Source: a virus
DNA length: 30,407 nucleotides
Direction: 5' to 3' (one strand)
IMG/VR virus record: IMGVR_UViG_3300025828_000115
Coordinates: 1 to 30,407 of that record
This document shows positions 28,601-30,407 of this stretch, piece by piece (position 1 is the stretch's first letter; the number at the start of each line of letters is the position of its first letter). The notes beneath the pieces are model-generated. The model worked only from the letters and a program-made list of their open reading frames with translations, was not told where the DNA came from and did not search any database. Both the position numbers and the translations under genes were made by a program.

Positions 28601-30407
28601 TTTTCATTTGTTGAATATGGATTTGTAGTATATTTTATAGATGGATTGTTAAATGGTCCTTCTTTATGATTCGATTGTGCAACTCTAAAAGTTATTAATC
28701 TTTGTCCATCAAAAGAACCAACTACAGTTTCTCCTACAGTAAATGCTCCAGATGCACCATAGTTTTCTAAAGTAGAATCTGTTGCGATTTCGATTAATTT
28801 GGGAATGTAATCAACTCCACTATTTCCATCCAAAAATTGATAATACCTTGTTAATGGTTTTAGATTAACAACAGAGAATCCTGTATTTCTGGATCTCATG
28901 TAAGTTTCACTTCCAGAAGCAACTACTCGATCAAATCCCCACTGGAATGTACTAACTCCCCATGAACCTCCAAAAAATGTATTAGTTCGACTAATAATTT
29001 GATCGGCAAGTCTGATTGGTCTAACCCAACTATCTCTTTCGGGACTTAATTTGATATTTCCTGTATAAAGGATGACATGGAAAGGATTGACATTTTCCAC
29101 TTTAGTTGCAAAATTTTGACTTATCCAGTCAACGCTTTCATATTTTAAAGTAACTGCTTCTCCTGTTTTTTGTACGTTATTGTCAATTAAGGTGTAATTA
29201 TTGGCATAATCTAAGTTTTCATCAGAAATATTTTCTTGAGTGACAAGCTTCATTTCAAGACTATTTCTAGTCAATGGAGTTGTTAACTCATTATTTTCAG
29301 AATTAATTTCTATATCAGAAACGCCAACATTTATCAAGTCATAATTCTTAAAATCATCTACAAAAAATCCACTCTTGAATCTATCAAGACCCTGAGCATC
29401 TCTGATCTGTAAAGTTTTTGTATTTAACTCTAACAATGATAATGAAGTAACTCTCTCAAGAGTTTCTACACGATCTTCGATTTTTCCAATATCACGCATA
29501 GTATATCTTTTGTTATCAACTAATGTTATTTCAACATCATTTGTATCATAAAGATATGCTGGTAATCTGATGCTTGCAAGTTCCATTGCATCATCTAGAC
29601 TTGCTGGTGGTTTTGGATTTACTGAAGGAATTCCCTTAACAATATTGAGTGTTCCAGTCTTATCTAAGAACAATCTATCGATTCTTGGTAAATAAAAGTC
29701 ATATCCAATTAAAGCACTTTCGTTTGGCGAAACTATAAAGTTCAGAGAGTTAGCAAATCTATTTGGAGTTCCATAGAAAGGAGAACTTGTTGTTCCTGTA
29801 AATGGAGATACTCTTGGTCTAAAGTCGAGTGTGTCAGACGCTCTTACAGCAGATCTTCCAATATTAGGAATATCTGATAAAAATCTTTCTTGCGAATAAC
29901 TATTTACTGTGAATAAATCTCCAGTATCTCCAGAAGGAATCGAATAATAATCAAATATAATTGAAAGTTTTCTTGATGGAGAATCTTGACCTCTCTTTCT
30001 TACAAGACGAGAATAATCGTAGAATTGATCATTTTGACCTTTATTTAATGCAAATTTATCGGTAATATTTCTATATTGTCCAGATACAATTGTTTGTATT
30101 TCTGTTTTAATATTAGAATCTTCAAATATTACAGATTCATTTGTAGAAAATCTATTATTATTCAAATATACGATACCAAGAGTATCTGTAGAAGTCTTTG
30201 TTACCACTCTGGCGACAGTATTGGTTGACCTCCCAATAATATTTTCTCCGATAATTGCATTTGTATCTACATTTGCCAAAGAACTAAATGTTATTTGATC
30301 CAATACTGGCAAATTATTATCTAAAGATTCAAGAACTGCTAAAACTTTTCCTACATCTGGATAATTTAAACTTATTTCATCATCTTGAACTCTTAAACCA
30401 TATGCCT
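25657..30407 (-). CDS. Giant DUF4815-type tail/baseplate structural protein (5' end outside the window)
   Basis: The frame stays open to the right edge with sense codons (reading AYGLRVQDDEISLNYPDVGK before the TTG at 30312), so that TTG is not the true start and more than 1,580 residues are encoded. Counting from the TTG, the DUF4815-like part shows FDYYSIPSGDTGDLFTVNSY and DTLDFRPRVSP (about 120-170), PRIDRLFLDKTGTLNIVKGIPS and NKRYTMRDIGKIEDRVETLERVTSLSLLE (about 207-300). Later come EPNSEYALVLLAPQSDQYEVWIAEMG, IGSLFKSQNGSIWTANQYQDMKFKLHKANF and a TRGIDSTIQLDYDLGTKVY module. GE-x-x-x-G-x-x-x-x-x-A-V motifs and a GSGY repeat echo those of gp14. It occupies the T4 gp10-gp12 region. A baseplate-wedge-to-fibre role is inferred. 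Confidence 0.9.
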   Translation of the reverse strand, partial: AYGLRVQDDEISLNYPDVGKVLAVLESLDNNLPVLDQITFSSLANVDTNAIIGENIIGRSTNTVARVVTKTSTDTLGIVYLNNNRFSTNESVIFEDSNIKTEIQTIVSGQYRNITDKFALNKGQNDQFYDYSRLVRKRGQDSPSRKLSIIFDYYSIPSGDTGDLFTVNSYSQERFLSDIPNIGRSAVRASDTLDFRPRVSPFTGTTSSPFYGTPNRFANSLNFIVSPNESALIGYDFYLPRIDRLFLDKTGTLNIVKGIPSVNPKPPASLDDAMELASIRLPAYLYDTNDVEITLVDNKRYTMRDIGKIEDRVETLERVTSLSLLELNTKTLQIRDAQGLDRFKSGFFVDDFKNYDLINVGVSDIEINSENNELTTPLTRNSLEMKLVTQENISDENLDYANNYTLIDNNVQKTGEAVTLKYESVDWISQNFATKVENVNPFHVILYTGNIKLSPERDSWVRPIRLADQIISRTNTFFGGSWGVSTFQWGFDRVVASGSETYMRSRNTGFSVVNLKPLTRYYQFLDGNSGVDYIPKLIEIATDSTLENYGASGAFTVGETVVGSFDGQRLITFRVAQSNHKEGPFNNPSIKYTTNPYSTNENIPEAYSASSKTLNVDIAGLSAQAQGLYNGYLVQGMQLVGQTSGTVAYVKNLRLISDINGFLSGSFYLKNPLTSPPPSVRIETGSKVYKLTSSPTNETPLPGSKLISSGESLYTSTGIWQAWQRLTIRTTNISIRVDYSDPLAQSFTVGGSIEDVQAPNIAIRSDDAYGAYLTAVDVFFGNKDSGNATVSLEIRKVELGTPTNNRIGNRVTLNPDQVFTSRDASIPTTFTFDYPIPLEPNSEYALVLLAPQSDQYEVWIAEMGEKTIETRDLPDSQAIKYGRQFAIGSLFKSQNGSIWTANQYQDMKFKLHKANFTSSSGSVLFHNPSLDVSNGYVQSLNSNPLTIVPREVKLGITTLTDDSLIGILTEGRKISTQLRPYTYGTIVGTGASVVTVGITTGGFNYVTDSDNECSTFAITGNGSGLTLDVEANAGIINSVTPVNYGSGYNVGDVVGIVTSDMSSGTGRDAQITITGIGTGANTLFVSNVQGDSFAGAAATLTYYDNSGVVQVATATTVNTSTPTGGIYSGNYFKVDHYHHGMYSDLNKVVISNVISDIKPTTLANRLTTSETSILVASASDFETFEGLVVDGNNPGYLKIKDEIIKYTSVVDNTISGLTRGIDSTIQLDYDLGTKVYKYEIGGVSLRRINTEHSISSNSNDIDSYYVVFDRSNFDSNTINRNSDQDSAPQSSGSPLLSFNKSLVCGESNVTATENIQFNAINPHIDLINPNSQTSVTAQIRTVSGTSVGGNETSFVDQGYESVEIGSENRLSSTRIVCSDVNETTYLSNLLRNKSFTLKVDLQSNNPNLSPIVFWDNSSIEFISNRLNKPISSYPSDNRVNSISNDPHSAVYVSNTVRLANPATSLRVYLSAYRHSSADFRVLYSLIKPDSSEVSQSFELFPGYDNLTLDNDTDGFLDVVDPSKNSGLQDRRIPASLEDEFREYEYSINDLDSFVGYTIKIVMSGTDQAHAPRFKDLRSIALA

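Noticed and set aside
1-30407. tRNA genes, insertion sequences, attachment sites or host-derived metabolic genes
   Set aside because: None were seen. The window is densely packed with phage structural, packaging, recombination and late-regulation genes, and the largest non-coding gap is about 110 bases.

Overview
The window is a contiguous piece of the virion-structure and late-gene block of a T4-like myovirus (Caudoviricetes), of the kind that infects marine bacteria. Gene content and order, AT-rich composition and several marine-phage hallmark proteins point to a cyanophage (Synechococcus or Prochlorococcus) or a close pelagic relative: a DUF4815-type giant tail protein, a neck protein with glycine-rich repeats, a DUF6321-like basic protein, and small conserved ORFs around uvsY, uvsW and gene 55. 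No host-derived metabolic gene is present, so the host cannot be decided from this piece. All 31 supported genes lie on the minus strand, so transcription runs from high to low coordinates.

In transcription order: (1) 30407-23670 holds a giant tail/baseplate structural protein (5' end outside the window), two small ATGA- or overlap-coupled ORFs, a beta-sandwich-like small protein and a repeat-rich fibre-like protein in the T4 gp12/fibritin position. (2) 23670-20164 is the neck and tail-completion set gp13-gp14-gp15, then small terminase gp16. (3) 20155-16707 is a three-gene block between the terminase subunits: a Cys/Lys-rich mosaic protein, a 101-aa protein with a T4-like capsid-targeting leader, and a 528-aa structural protein. 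(4) 16691-10037 is large terminase gp17, a zinc-ribbon protein, sheath gp18, tube gp19 and portal gp20. (5) 9995-6318 is the head morphogenesis set: gp67, an unknown 90-aa protein, protease gp21, scaffold gp22 and major capsid gp23, closed by a strong intrinsic terminator. (6) 6245-1 is a tail-tube-fold protein (probably gp3), UvsY, a 64-aa ORF, a large basic Q/P-rich protein with a second capsid-targeting leader, UvsW, a 141-aa ORF, late sigma factor gp55, a 72-aa ORF, and the first 11 codons of gp47.

The parts form one programme. gp55 directs RNA polymerase to late promoters of the T4 TATAAATA type. Such octamers, perfect or with one mismatch, occur in the gaps before uvsW, the 739-aa gene, gp22, gp67, gp18 and the 111-aa gene. 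gp55 itself has a sigma70-like promoter. The gp21 protease should cut after L/I-x-E, and that motif occurs in gp23 at residue 54, many times in gp22, and at residue 10 of the two proteins starting MKSF. This suggests that those two proteins are packaged in the capsid as internal proteins. Most adjacent genes overlap as ATGA, TAATG or TGATG, indicating translational coupling.
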